DNA from: Thermus brockianus
GTDB lineage: Bacteria > Deinococcota > Deinococci > Deinococcales > Thermaceae
DNA length: 64,000 bases
Assembly: GCF_021462505.1 (NCBI RefSeq)
Contig: NZ_JAKEDV010000001.1
Span: 186,439-250,438 of the forward strand
Direction: 5' to 3'
The notes beneath the pieces were generated by a model that made no database searches, had not been told where the DNA came from, and saw nothing but the letters and a program-made list of their open reading frames with translations. A program made the position numbers and the translations under genes. This document shows positions 48,628 to 57,529 of this stretch, one piece after another (position 1 is the first letter of the stretch; every line of letters starts with the position of its first letter).

Positions 48628-49837
48628 AGCGGAGCTAAAGAACGGCCTTAAGGTCATCGCCGAAGTCCTGCCCGAGGCCCGCAGCGTGGCCTTGGGCTAC
48701 TTCGTGAGGACGGGGGCCCGGGACGAGCGGGAGGAGGAAAGCGGGGTCAGCCACTTCCTGGAGCACATGGTCTTCAAGGGGCCCGAGGGGATGGACGCCC
48801 TTTCCGTGAACCTGGCCTTTGACCGCCTGGGGGCCCAGTACAACGCCTTCACCTCGGAGGAGGCCACGGTCTACTACGGGGCGGTGTTGCCGGAGTTCGC
48901 CTTTGAGCTTCTTGCCCTCTTCTCCAAGCTCCTGCGGCCCGCCCTCCGCCAGGAGGACTTTGACACGGAGAAGAAGGTCATCCTGGAGGAGATCGCCCGC
49001 TACCAGGACCGCCCCGGGTTCATGGCCTACGACTGGGCCCGGGCCCGCTTCTTCCAGGGCCACCCCTTGGGGAATAGCGTCTTGGGCACGGTGGAGAGCA
49101 TCACCGCCCTCACCCGGGACCAGATGGCCGCCTACCACCAAAGGCGCTACCTTCCCAAGAACATGGTTCTGGCCGCCACGGGCAGGGTGGACTTTGCGAG
49201 GCTTCTGGAGGAGGCGGAGGCCCTCACGGCGGACTGGCCCCAAGGCGAGGCGGAAAGGACCTACCCTCCCCTTAGCCCGGCCTTGGGCGTGGAGGAGCGC
49301 CCCTACGAGAAGGCCCGGGCGCTTTACCTGGTGGGGCTATTCCCCGGGGTGGCCTACCAGGAGGAAAGCCGCTTTGCCGCCCAGGTCCTGGCCCATCTCT
49401 TGGGGGAGGAGGGCTCGGGGAGGCTGCACTTTGCCTTGGTGGACCGGGGCTTGGCGGAGGTGGCCTCCTTCGGCCACGAGGAGGCGGATAGGGCGGGCTT
49501 CTTCCACGCCTACGTGCAGGCGGACCCCGAGAACAAGGAAAGCGTCCTCGCGGCCCTAGAGGAGGAGCTTTCCCGTCTGCGGCGGGAAGGGGTGGGGGAG
49601 GAGGAGGTGGAAAGGACCAAGACCCCCTTGGCCACCGCCTTGGTCTTCGCCGGGGAGACCCCCATGGGCCGGCTCTTCCACCTGGGGATGGAGTACCTCT
49701 ACACCGGCCGCTACCTCTCCCTGGGGGAGCTCAAGGAGCGGATTGGCCGGGTATCCGCTAGGGAGGTGAACGCCCTCTTGGAGGAGGGGCTCTTGGACCG
49801 GGGCCTCTACTATCTGGTCGTGCCCCATGGAGCCTAG
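48617..49837 (+). CDS. M16 family zinc peptidase, catalytic subunit
   Basis: 406-residue M16B peptidase with an intact inverted zinc motif HFLEH (His46, Glu49, His50) in [15 protein letters not shown], and a distal glutamate in [17 protein letters not shown] (about residue 124). The R/Y motif found in the partner is weak here, fitting division of labour between the two chains. The ATG lies in the last 11 nt of the partner gene, so the two are coupled. Probable role: cytosolic degradation of peptides of limited length. Confidence 0.92.
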   Translation: MFREAELKNGLKVIAEVLPEARSVALGYFVRTGARDEREEESGVSHFLEHMVFKGPEGMDALSVNLAFDRLGAQYNAFTSEEATVYYGAVLPEFAFELLALFSKLLRPALRQEDFDTEKKVILEEIARYQDRPGFMAYDWARARFFQGHPLGNSVLGTVESITALTRDQMAAYHQRRYLPKNMVLAATGRVDFARLLEEAEALTADWPQGEAERTYPPLSPALGVEERPYEKARALYLVGLFPGVAYQEESRFAAQVLAHLLGEEGSGRLHFALVDRGLAEVASFGHEEADRAGFFHAYVQADPENKESVLAALEEELSRLRREGVGEEEVERTKTPLATALVFAGETPMGRLFHLGMEYLYTGRYLSLGELKERIGRVSAREVNALLEEGLLDRGLYYLVVPHGA

Positions 49838-50687
49838 GGCCTTAGGGGCGGCGCTTCTCACCATCCTCTTTTGGGCGAGCGCCTTCGCCGGCATCCGGGC
49901 CGGGCTTCAGGGCTTCGCCCCGGGGCACCTCGTGCTCCTCCGCTTCCTCGTGGCGGGGGGCGTGCTCCTCTTGTACGCCCGCCTCCGGGGCCTACGCCCG
50001 CCCAGGCGGGAGGACCTGCCCCGGCTTTTCCTCCTGGGTTTCCTGGGCATCACCCTTTACCACACCGCCTTGGTCTACGGGGAGCTCACGGTGAGCGCCG
50101 GGGCGGCGAGCCTCCTCATCGCCACCGGGCCGGTCTTCACCGCCATCCTCTCCTACTTCTTCCTGGGGGAAAGGCTCAGGCCCCTCGGGGTCTTGGGCTT
50201 GGGCCTAGCCCTTCTGGGCTCGGGCCTCATCGCCTTAGGGGAGGGGGGTGGGGTGGCCTTCAGCCCGGGGGCGTTCCTCATCCTGCTTTCCGCCCTGGCC
50301 ACCTCCTTCTACTTCGTCCTGCAAAAGCCCCTCTTCGCCCGCTACCGGAGCGAGGAGATGACGGTCTACACCTTGGTCCTGGGCACCCTGCCCCTTTTGG
50401 CCTTCCTCCCGGGGTTGGGCGAGGCCCTAAGGGAAGCGCCCAGGCCGGCCCTTTGGGCCGCCTTGTACCTGGGGGTGTTTCCCGGGGCCTTGGCCTACCT
50501 CACCTGGACCTACGCCCTTTCCCGTACGCCGGCCTCGAGGCTCTCCTCCTTCCTCTACCTCTCCCCCCTCTTGGCCCTCCTCATCGCCTACCTCTGGCTT
50601 GGCGAGGTGCCTTCCCCCCTTTCCCTGGTGGGCGGGGGGCTTGCCCTTTTGGGCGTCCTCTTGGTGAACCTCCGGGGCGTAAAATAG
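49827..50687 (+). CDS. EamA/DMT-superfamily transporter
   Basis: 286-residue membrane protein with ten predicted helices in two EamA repeats ([32 protein letters not shown] at the start; [25 protein letters not shown] at the repeat). Family markers are [35 protein letters not shown] (helices 3-4) and [35 protein letters not shown] members export amino acids or other metabolites; the substrate is unknown. The ATG overlaps the end of the M16 gene by 11 nt. Confidence 0.88.
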   Translation: MEPRALGAALLTILFWASAFAGIRAGLQGFAPGHLVLLRFLVAGGVLLLYARLRGLRPPRREDLPRLFLLGFLGITLYHTALVYGELTVSAGAASLLIATGPVFTAILSYFFLGERLRPLGVLGLGLALLGSGLIALGEGGGVAFSPGAFLILLSALATSFYFVLQKPLFARYRSEEMTVYTLVLGTLPLLAFLPGLGEALREAPRPALWAALYLGVFPGALAYLTWTYALSRTPASRLSSFLYLSPLLALLIAYLWLGEVPSPLSLVGGGLALLGVLLVNLRGVK

Positions 50688-50704
50688 CCCCCGAGAGGTG
50701 GCCT

Positions 50705-51577
50705 ATGGAGGTGAAGACCATCGGCGTGGTGGGGGCGGGCCAGATGGGAAGCGGCATCGCCCAGGTGGCGGCCCAGGCGGGGTACGAGGTGGTGCTGGTG
50801 GACGTGGCGGAGGGCTTCTTGGAACGGGGCTTAGCCGCCATCCGCCGCTCCTTGGGGAAGTTTTTGGAAAAGGGGCGCCTCAGTCAGGAGGCCTACGAGG
50901 AGACCCTTGGCCGCATCCGGACAAGCCTTGCCCTCGAGGCCCTCGAGGAGGCCGACCTCATCGTGGAGGCCATCGTGGAGGACGAAGGGGAGAAGCGGCG
51001 GCTCTTTGAGCGCCTCTCCACCTTGGCCAAGCCCGAGGCCATCCTGGCCAGCAACACGAGCTCCATCCCCATCACCGCCTTGGCCCGCTATTCCGGGCGG
51101 CCCGAGCGGTTCATCGGCATGCACTTCTTCAACCCCGTGCCCCTCATGCAGCTCGTGGAGGTGATCCGGGGGGAGCTCACCGCCCCGGAAACCCGGGACG
51201 TGGTGGTGGCGGTGGCGAAGCGCATGGGGAAGACCCCCTTGGAGGTGCAGGACTACCCGGGCTTCATCTCCAACCGCCTCCTCATGCCCATGATCAACGA
51301 GGCCATAGAGGCCTTGCGGGAAGGGGTGGCCAGCAAGGAGGCCATTGACGGGATCATGCGCCTTGGGATGAACCACCCCATGGGGCCCCTGGAGCTTGCC
51401 GACTTCATCGGCCTGGACACCTGCCTGGCCATCATGGAAGTGCTCCATAAGGGCTTCGGAGACGACAAGTACCGCCCCTCGCCCCTCCTTCGCCGCATGG
51501 TGCAGGCGGGGCTTTTGGGGCGCAAGGCGGGCAGGGGCTTTTACACCTACGACGAGAAGGGCAACAAGGTGGGTTAG
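50705..51577 (+). CDS. 3-hydroxybutyryl-CoA / 3-hydroxyacyl-CoA dehydrogenase
   Basis: 290-residue NAD(P)-dependent dehydrogenase. The Rossmann motif is [19 protein letters not shown] (residues 5-23). Next come [34 protein letters not shown] and the catalytic His in [41 protein letters not shown] and the C-terminal domain [19 protein letters not shown] complete it. The stand-alone length matches Hbd/PaaH enzymes rather than the FadB fusion. GAGGTGG before the ATG is a conventional ribosome site, in contrast to many neighbours. It may serve butyrate, phenylacetate or PHB-type pathways; context does not decide. Confidence 0.9.
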   Translation: MEVKTIGVVGAGQMGSGIAQVAAQAGYEVVLVDVAEGFLERGLAAIRRSLGKFLEKGRLSQEAYEETLGRIRTSLALEALEEADLIVEAIVEDEGEKRRLFERLSTLAKPEAILASNTSSIPITALARYSGRPERFIGMHFFNPVPLMQLVEVIRGELTAPETRDVVVAVAKRMGKTPLEVQDYPGFISNRLLMPMINEAIEALREGVASKEAIDGIMRLGMNHPMGPLELADFIGLDTCLAIMEVLHKGFGDDKYRPSPLLRRMVQAGLLGRKAGRGFYTYDEKGNKVG

Positions 51578-51606
51578 GGGGGCTGGAAGCCTTTCCACGT
51601 AGGGGG

Positions 51607-51612
51607 TAGACT
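51607..51612 (+). promoter_or_regulatory. -10 box for leaderless malQ
   Basis: TAGACT, GGGGGC, then ATG at 51619. No ribosome site. Confidence 0.6.
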
Positions 51613-51618
51613 GGGGGC

Positions 51619-53121
51619 ATGGACCTACCCCGCGCCTACGGTTTGCTCCTCCACCCCACGAGCCTTCCGGGCCCTTGGGGCGTGGGGGTGTTGGGGGAAG
51701 AGGCCCGGGCCTTTCTCCGCTTCCTGAAGGGAGCCGGGGCCCGCTACTGGCAGGTTCTGCCCCTCGGCCCCACGGGCTATGGCGACTCCCCCTACCAGTC
51801 CTTTAGCGCCTTCGCCGGGAACCCTTACCTGGTGGACCTAAGGCCCCTGGCGGAGCGGGGCTTCCTCCGGCTGGAAGACCCCGGTTTCCCGGAGGGCAGG
51901 GTGGACTACGGGCTCCTTTATGCCTGGAAGTGGCCCGCCCTACGGGCGGCCTTCCAAGGCTTCCGCCAAAAGGCCTCCCCGGAGGAGCGGGAGGACTTCG
52001 CCCGCTTCCGGGAGGAGGAGGCCTGGTGGCTCCGGGACTACGCCCTCTTCATGGCCCTCAAAGCCCACCACGGCGGCCTACCTTGGAACGCCTGGCCCCT
52101 CCCCCTGAGAAGGCGGGAGGAGCGGGCGCTTAGGGAGGCGGAAGCTTCCTTGGCGGAGGAAATCGCCTTCCACGCCTTCACCCAGTGGCTCTTTTTCCGC
52201 CAGTGGGGCGCCCTCAAGGAGGAGGCCGAGGCCTTGGGCATCGCCTTCATCGGGGACATGCCCATCTTCGTGGCCGAGGACTCCGCCGAGGTCTGGGCCC
52301 ACCCCGAGTGGTTCCACCTGGACGAGGCGGGGAAGCCCACGGTGGTGGCAGGGGTGCCCCCGGACTACTTCTCGGAAACCGGGCAGCGCTGGGGCAACCC
52401 CCTTTACCGCTGGGAGGTTTTGGAACGGGAGGGCTTCTCCTTCTGGATCGCCCGTTTGCGGAAGGCGTTGGAGCTTTTCCACCTGGTGCGCATAGACCAC
52501 TTCCGGGGCTTTGAGGCTTATTGGGAAATCCCCGCCTCCTGCCCCACGGCGGTGGAGGGGCGCTGGGTCAAGGCCCCGGGGGAAAGGCTTTTCGCCCGCA
52601 TCCGGGAGGTCTTCGGAAGGGTCCCCATCCTGGCGGAGGACCTGGGCTTCATCACCCCCGAGGTGGAGGCCTTGCGGGACCGCTTTGGTCTGCCCGGGAT
52701 GAAGGTGTTGCAGTTCGCCTTTGACGACGGGATGGAAAACCCTTTCCTCCCCCACAACTACCCCGAGCACGGGCGGGTGGTGGTCTACACCGGCACCCAC
52801 GACAACGACACCACCCTGGGGTGGTACCGCACCGCCACGCCCCACGAGCGGGACTTTATGGGGCGGTATCTGGCGGACTGGGGGATAACCTTTAGGGAGG
52901 AAACCGAGGTGCCCTGGGCCCTTATGCGCCTCGGGATGATGTCCCGGGCCCAGCTTGCCGTCTACCCCGTGCAGGACGTTTTGGCTTTGGGGTCCGAGGC
53001 GCGGATGAACTACCCGGGAAGGCCAAGCGGCAACTGGGCCTGGCGGCTCCGGCCGGGGGAGCTGGGCGAGGTGCACGGGGAGAGGCTTTTGGCCATGGCG
53101 GAGGCCACGGGCCGAACGTGA
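51619..53121 (+). CDS. malQ: 4-alpha-glucanotransferase (amylomaltase)
   Basis: 500-residue GH77 enzyme, the same length as the crystallised Thermus amylomaltase. It transfers maltodextrin segments and can make large cyclodextrins. Catalytic residues are in place: nucleophile Asp293 (LVRIDHFRGF), acid/base Glu340 (ILAEDLGFI) and transition-state stabiliser Asp395 (GTHDNDTTLGWY). The 250s-loop region PPDYFSETGQRWGNPLY is intact. Its leaderless-type TAGACT box lies 6 nt before the ATG. No other starch gene is adjacent. Confidence 0.97.
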   Translation: MDLPRAYGLLLHPTSLPGPWGVGVLGEEARAFLRFLKGAGARYWQVLPLGPTGYGDSPYQSFSAFAGNPYLVDLRPLAERGFLRLEDPGFPEGRVDYGLLYAWKWPALRAAFQGFRQKASPEEREDFARFREEEAWWLRDYALFMALKAHHGGLPWNAWPLPLRRREERALREAEASLAEEIAFHAFTQWLFFRQWGALKEEAEALGIAFIGDMPIFVAEDSAEVWAHPEWFHLDEAGKPTVVAGVPPDYFSETGQRWGNPLYRWEVLEREGFSFWIARLRKALELFHLVRIDHFRGFEAYWEIPASCPTAVEGRWVKAPGERLFARIREVFGRVPILAEDLGFITPEVEALRDRFGLPGMKVLQFAFDDGMENPFLPHNYPEHGRVVVYTGTHDNDTTLGWYRTATPHERDFMGRYLADWGITFREETEVPWALMRLGMMSRAQLAVYPVQDVLALGSEARMNYPGRPSGNWAWRLRPGELGEVHGERLLAMAEATGRT

Positions 53122-53122
53122 A

Positions 53123-53160
53123 GGGGGCCCCAAGCGGGGCCCCCCTGGGGCTTAGGCCCC
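53123..53160. terminator. Hairpins between convergent malQ and sucD
   Basis: GGGGGCCCC (53123-53131) / GGGGCCCCC (53136-53144) is a 9-bp stem with loop AAGC. A second small stem GGGGC/GCCCC follows (53147-53160). Neither side has a T-run, so termination strength is uncertain. It probably serves both genes. Confidence 0.55.
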
Positions 53161-54027
53161 TTAGCCCAGGGCCTTTTTCACGAGCTCCACAATCTCGTCA
53201 ATGGTGTCCGCCACGGGGATGCCCGCCTCGGCGAAGGCCCTGAGCTTGGACTCCGGGGTGCCCACGTTCCCCATGATGATGGCCCCGGCGTGGCCCATGC
53301 GCTTCCCCTTGGGGGCGGAGCGGCCGCCGATAAAGCCCACCACGGGTTTTTTCATGTTCTCCTTCACCCAGGCCGCCGCCTCCTCCTCGTCCGAGCCCCC
53401 GATCTCGCCGATGAGGACCACGGCCTCGGTCTCGGGGTCCTCGTTGAAGAGGGGGAGAAGGTCCTTGAAGGTGGTGCCGATGACCGGGTCGCCGCCGATG
53501 CCCACGGTGGTGGTGGTGCCGATGCCCGCCTGGGATAGGGCGGCCGCCGCCTCGTAGGTGAGGGTGCCCGAGCGGCTGATGAGCCCCACCTTGCCCCGTT
53601 TGAACACGTGGCCCGGCATGATGCCGATCTTGGTTTCCTCGGCGCTGATGATGCCCGGGCAGTTCCCCCCGATGAGGCGGCTACCCAGGGCCTTGATCTC
53701 CGCCACCGCCTTCACCATGTCCAGGGTGGGGATGCCCTCCGTGATGAGGACGATGAGGGGGATGCCGGCGTGGGCCGCTTCCAAGGCGGCGTCCGCCGCC
53801 ATGGGGGCAGGCACGAAGATGATGGAGGCGTCTATGGCGTGGTGGGCCACCGCCTCCTTCACGGTGTCGTAAACGGGTAGGCCGAAGACCTCGGTCCCCC
53901 CTTTCCCCGGGGTGACCCCGGCCACGATCTTGGTGCCGTAGTCCAGCATCTGCTTGGTGTGGAACTGCCCTTCCCGGCCGGTGATGCCTTGGACCAGGAC
54001 CCGGGTTTCGCGGTTCACCAGGATCAC
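53161..54027 (-). CDS. sucD: Succinyl-CoA synthetase subunit alpha
   Basis: 288-residue alpha subunit of succinyl-CoA ligase, which makes ATP or GTP from succinyl-CoA in the TCA cycle. The CoA-binding Rossmann domain begins [48 protein letters not shown] and [19 protein letters not shown] follow, the latter carrying the phosphorylated histidine in GHAGAI (about residue 246). The ATG overlaps the sucC stop (ATGA). Confidence 0.97.
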   Translation of the reverse strand: MILVNRETRVLVQGITGREGQFHTKQMLDYGTKIVAGVTPGKGGTEVFGLPVYDTVKEAVAHHAIDASIIFVPAPMAADAALEAAHAGIPLIVLITEGIPTLDMVKAVAEIKALGSRLIGGNCPGIISAEETKIGIMPGHVFKRGKVGLISRSGTLTYEAAAALSQAGIGTTTTVGIGGDPVIGTTFKDLLPLFNEDPETEAVVLIGEIGGSDEEEAAAWVKENMKKPVVGFIGGRSAPKGKRMGHAGAIIMGNVGTPESKLRAFAEAGIPVADTIDEIVELVKKALG

Positions 54028-55160
54028 GCCGCACCTCCCACCATGGCCACGATGGCCTTAGCCGCTTCTATGGACGTGGGGTACATGTAGATGGGCTTGC
54101 CTTCCAGAAGCCGCTTGGCCTCCTCCTCGGCGGTGCCCGCCACCCGCATGACCACCGGTTTGGTGAGAAGCCCTTCCTCCAGGGCCCGGATCACCCCCTT
54201 GGCCACCTCGTCCGCCCGGGTGATGCCGCCGAAGATGTTGATAAAGACCCCCTTCACATCGGGGTCTTTAAGGACCACCTTGAGGGCGTTGTAGACCACT
54301 TCGGCCTTGGCCCCGCCCCCGATGTCCAGGAAGTTGGCGGGCCTGCCCCCCACCCGGTTCACCAGGTCCAGGGTGTACATCACAAGCCCGGCCCCGTTTC
54401 CAATGATGCCGATGTTGCCGTTAAGCTTCACGTAGGCGAAGCCGTAGTTGCTGGCCTCCACTTCCAGGGGGTGTTCCGCCTCAATCTCCCTTAGCTCCGC
54501 CAAATCGGGGTGGCGGAAGAGAGCGTTATCGTCCAGGACGATCTTGGCGTCGGCGGCCACCACCTGGCCGTCCGTGGTCACCACCAGGGGGTTGATCTCG
54601 GCGATGGAGGCGTCCACCCCCTCGTAGGCGCGGTAGAGGGCCACCAGGACCTGGGCTAGCTTGTTGAGGTTGCCCTCGAGGCCCGCCCGCTTCACCATCT
54701 CCCGGGCCTCAAAGGGACGGAACCCCTTGTGGGGGTCAATCCAGAACTTGTGGATGGCCTCGGGGCGTTCCGCCGCCACCTCCTCAATGTCCACGCCCCC
54801 CTCCTTGGAGAGCATGAGGACCACCCGCTTCTGCGCCCGGTCCAGGATGAGGCCGGCGTAGTACTCCTTGGCGATGTCCACCGCCTCGGCCACCAGGACC
54901 TTTTTCACCGTGAGGCCCTTGATGTTCATGCCCAGGATGGCCTGGGCCTTCTCGTAGGCCTCCTGGGGGGTGTCGGCGAGCTTCACCCCGCCCGCCTTGC
55001 CTCTCCCGCCCACGTGCACCTGGGCCTTGATGACCACCCGCTTGCCGAACTCCTCGGCGATGCGCTTCGCCTCGTCTGGGGTGTAGGCCACCTTGCCGGG
55101 CGGCACCGGCACCCCGTAGCGGGCCAGGATTTCCTTGGCTTGATACTCGTGCAGGTTCAA
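54024..55160 (-). CDS. sucC: Succinyl-CoA synthetase subunit beta
   Basis: 378-residue beta subunit with the ATP-grasp nucleotide site. It begins [22 protein letters not shown]. The start is TTG 55160: GAGGAGGTGG lies 4-5 nt upstream and the conserved sequence begins right there; longer versions have no support. Motifs [54 protein letters not shown], and [13 protein letters not shown] with [12 protein letters not shown] are intact. A TATAAT box and an 8-bp hairpin overlapping the ribosome site precede it. Confidence 0.97.
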   Translation of the reverse strand: MNLHEYQAKEILARYGVPVPPGKVAYTPDEAKRIAEEFGKRVVIKAQVHVGGRGKAGGVKLADTPQEAYEKAQAILGMNIKGLTVKKVLVAEAVDIAKEYYAGLILDRAQKRVVLMLSKEGGVDIEEVAAERPEAIHKFWIDPHKGFRPFEAREMVKRAGLEGNLNKLAQVLVALYRAYEGVDASIAEINPLVVTTDGQVVAADAKIVLDDNALFRHPDLAELREIEAEHPLEVEASNYGFAYVKLNGNIGIIGNGAGLVMYTLDLVNRVGGRPANFLDIGGGAKAEVVYNALKVVLKDPDVKGVFINIFGGITRADEVAKGVIRALEEGLLTKPVVMRVAGTAEEEAKRLLEGKPIYMYPTSIEAAKAIVAMVGGAA

Positions 55161-55169
55161 GCTCCACCT

Positions 55170-55191
55170 CCTCGGCCGGCCAAGGCCGAGG
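55170..55191 (-). promoter_or_regulatory. Leader hairpin masking the sucC ribosome site
   Basis: CCTCGGCC (55170-55177) / GGCCGAGG (55184-55191), a perfect 8-bp stem with loop TTGGCC on the minus strand. The 3' arm contains the first bases of GAGGAGGTGG. Possible translational control or RNA stabilisation of sucCD. Confidence 0.5.
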
Positions 55192-55194
55192 GGC

Positions 55195-55200
55195 ATTATA
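55195..55200 (-). promoter_or_regulatory. -10 box of sucCD
   Basis: TATAAT on the minus strand, 35 nt before the TTG start. No good -35 is present at 16-18 nt. It lies just before the stop of the PIN-TRAM gene. Confidence 0.5.
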
Positions 55201-55203
55201 CTC

Positions 55204-56208
55204 CTAGGCCTCGTGAGCGGGACGGGCGAAGAAAAGGCGGCCCACCTGGGTCTGGATGGCCTGGGTCACCACCACCTCAATCTCCTGCCCCCGGTAGCGG
55301 ATCCCCCCGTCCACCACCACCATGGAGCCGTCCTCCAGGTAGCCCACCCCCTGGTGGGGCTCCTTCCCCTCCTTGAGGATCAGGAGCTTCAGGGTGTCCC
55401 CCACCTGGAGTTGGGGCCTTAGGGCCTGGGCCAGGGCCTGGACGGAAAGGGCTTTTACCCCGTAGATGCGGGCCATCTGCAAGAGGGCGAGGTCGTTGCT
55501 CACGAGGGCGGCCCCCAGGTCCCGGGCCAGGAAGAGGAGCTTCTCGTCCACGCTTTCCCCCTTGGGGGTTTCCTCTAGGACCTCGAGGGGGACGTGCTCC
55601 TTGAGCTTTTCCAGGGCCTCGAGGCCCCGCCTTCCCTTGGCCCGCTTGAGGGGGTCTTGGCTGTCGGCGAAGTGCTGCAGCTCTTTGAGCACGAAGTGGG
55701 GCACATAGAGGGGCCCTTCCAAAAACCCCGTGGCCGCCACCTCGGCGATGCGCCCGTCCACCAGAACGCTCGTGTCCAAGAGCTTGCCCCCCTTGGCCCT
55801 TTCCGGCCGGGGCAGGCGCAGGTAGTCCCGGTAGCCCAGGGCCAAGTAGGAAAAAAGCCCCACCAAAAAGAGGGCGAGGAGGAGGCTATGGTAAGGGGAG
55901 AAGCCCGGCACCTGGGAAAGCAGGGTGGTGAGGAGGACCGTGAGGAGAAGGCCTAAGGTGGCCCCCAGGGTCAGGGCCACGGGCACCTCGGGAGGGAGGT
56001 CCTTTAGGCGGCGCAGGGGCCTTTCCGCCAGGGCCTCCAGCCTCGGGACGAGGAGGACGCCGGCGAGAAAGCCCGCCAGGAAGAGGTAGAGCCGGTTGAG
56101 GGAAAGGAGCCCGGCGGAGCGGGGAAGGAGGCCCAACCCCTCCAGGACCACCGCCAGCTGGTAACCCAGGAAAGCAAAGAGAAGATACAAGAAGACTTGG
56201 CCGCTCAT
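55204..56208 (-). CDS. PIN-TRAM domain membrane protein (YacL-like)
   Basis: 334 residues. Four N-terminal membrane helices (to about residue 125) are followed by a PIN-fold ribonuclease domain with its acidic residues ([16 protein letters not shown], the Glu of [10 protein letters not shown], and [12 protein letters not shown]) and a C-terminal TRAM RNA-binding domain ([35 protein letters not shown]). This is the YacL/TTHA0540 family, thought to be a membrane-tethered nuclease; there is no antitoxin neighbour, so it is not a VapC toxin. The ATG overlaps the radA stop (ATGA), so the two are coupled. Confidence 0.88.
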   Translation of the reverse strand: MSGQVFLYLLFAFLGYQLAVVLEGLGLLPRSAGLLSLNRLYLFLAGFLAGVLLVPRLEALAERPLRRLKDLPPEVPVALTLGATLGLLLTVLLTTLLSQVPGFSPYHSLLLALFLVGLFSYLALGYRDYLRLPRPERAKGGKLLDTSVLVDGRIAEVAATGFLEGPLYVPHFVLKELQHFADSQDPLKRAKGRRGLEALEKLKEHVPLEVLEETPKGESVDEKLLFLARDLGAALVSNDLALLQMARIYGVKALSVQALAQALRPQLQVGDTLKLLILKEGKEPHQGVGYLEDGSMVVVDGGIRYRGQEIEVVVTQAIQTQVGRLFFARPAHEA

Positions 56209-57473
56209 TCCAGGTACCTCTCCACGGCCTCCTTCAGGCCCCGGGTGTTCCCGGGGTGGAGGAAGCGGGAAAAGCCCGCCCGCTCCCCTTCCTTAAGCCG
56301 CCTCTCCAGGCCCACCACGTTCCGCACCTCGCCGAGAAGCCCCACCTCTCCCACCACCGCCAGGTCCTGGGGAAGGGGCTTACCCACCACCGCAGAATAC
56401 ACCGCCAGGGCCACGGCCAGATCCAGCCCGGGGTCCAGCACCCGAAGCCCCCCCGCCAGGTTCACGTAGACGTCCAGGTTGCCCAGGGGGAGGCCGAGCC
56501 GCCTCTCTAGCACGGCGAGGACCATGTCCACCCGCCTCCCGTCTAAGCCCTGCACCACCCGGCGGGGAGCGGGGAAGGGGGTCTTGGCCGCCAGGGCCTG
56601 GACCTCGAGGGCCAAGGCCCTTTCCCCGGCCAAGGCCAGGGCGATGGCGCTTCCCGGCACCCCAATGGGCCTTTCCAGGAGGAAGGCCTCGGAAGGGTTT
56701 TTCACCTCTAAAAGCCCCCCTTCCTCCATGCGGAAGACCCCAAGCTCCCCCACGGGGCCAAAGCGGTTCTTGGCGCTCCGGAGGACCCGGTACACCCCAG
56801 CGGTCTCCAGGTAAAGGGTGGCGTCCACGGCGTGCTCCACGCTCTTGGGCCCCGCCACCACCCCTTCCTTGGTCACGTGCCCCACCAGGACCACCGCCGT
56901 GCCCGTGGCCTTAGCGAAGCGCACAAACGCCCCCGTGGCCTCCCGTACCGCCACCAGGCTCCCGGGGCTTCCCCCCGCCTCAATGGTCTGGATGGAATCC
57001 ACGAAAAGCGCCTCGGGCGGCGTGCGTTCCAAGAGGGCCAAAAGGGGCTCCAGGCGCGTTTCCTTTAGGAGGAGAAGGTCATCTAGGCCGAGCCGCCGGG
57101 CCCGGAGCTTGATCTGCGCCGGGGACTCCTCCCCGGCCACGTAGTACACCTCCCGGCCCATGCGCTTGGCCATCTCCAGGAGGAGGGTGCTCTTGCCCAC
57201 CCCAGGCTCGCCTCCCAAGAGCACCACCTCCCCCGGGACGAACCCCCCGCCCAGCACCCGGTCCACCTCCGCAAGCCCCGAGGAAAAGCGCCGCTCCTCC
57301 CCTTCGTCCACCTGGGAAAGGGCAAGGAGGGAGGCCGCCTCCTTTGGGGCTTCCCGGCGGGTGGTGGGGGCCACCTCTTGGAAGCTTCCCCAAGCCCCGC
57401 ACCCCGGGCACCGGCCCAGGGGCTTGGGCGTGCGGTAGCCGCACTCCACGCAGGCGTATGCGGTCTTGGCCAT
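56205..57473 (-). CDS. radA: DNA repair protein RadA
   Basis: 422 residues from ATG 57473 (MAKTAYACVECGY is the conserved beginning). It has an N-terminal zinc finger Cys8/11/22/25, a RecA-like domain with LLGGEPGVGKSTLLLEM (about 90-106), ALFVDSIQT, the RadA-specific SAKNRFGPVGELGVF, and a C-terminal Lon-protease-like domain (NLAGGLRVLDPGLDLAVALA). It processes recombination intermediates and extends D-loops. No ribosome site or -10 is evident: the ATG is only 5 nt after the T-run of the clp terminator, so expression may depend on read-through. Confidence 0.95.
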   Translation of the reverse strand: MAKTAYACVECGYRTPKPLGRCPGCGAWGSFQEVAPTTRREAPKEAASLLALSQVDEGEERRFSSGLAEVDRVLGGGFVPGEVVLLGGEPGVGKSTLLLEMAKRMGREVYYVAGEESPAQIKLRARRLGLDDLLLLKETRLEPLLALLERTPPEALFVDSIQTIEAGGSPGSLVAVREATGAFVRFAKATGTAVVLVGHVTKEGVVAGPKSVEHAVDATLYLETAGVYRVLRSAKNRFGPVGELGVFRMEEGGLLEVKNPSEAFLLERPIGVPGSAIALALAGERALALEVQALAAKTPFPAPRRVVQGLDGRRVDMVLAVLERRLGLPLGNLDVYVNLAGGLRVLDPGLDLAVALAVYSAVVGKPLPQDLAVVGEVGLLGEVRNVVGLERRLKEGERAGFSRFLHPGNTRGLKEAVERYLE

Positions 57474-57477
57474 GGTC

Positions 57478-57512
57478 AAAAAGAGGGGAAAGGGCCCTAA
57501 AACCCTTTCCCC
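57478..57512 (-). terminator. Terminator after the Clp ATPase gene
   Basis: GGGGAAAGGG (57485-57494) / CCCTTTCCCC (57503-57512), 8-nt loop; on the minus strand it is followed by TCTTTTT. Confidence 0.88.
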
Positions 57513-57529
57513 CACCTTGCGCTACCCAT

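Noticed and set aside
49871-50704. Extended start for the hydroxyacyl-CoA dehydrogenase
   Set aside because: It would overlap the whole transporter gene. ATG 50705 has a good SD and begins the conserved Rossmann motif.
55204-56208. VapC-type toxin of a toxin-antitoxin pair
   Set aside because: The PIN domain is fused to four membrane helices and a TRAM domain and there is no antitoxin gene. It is a housekeeping YacL-like protein.
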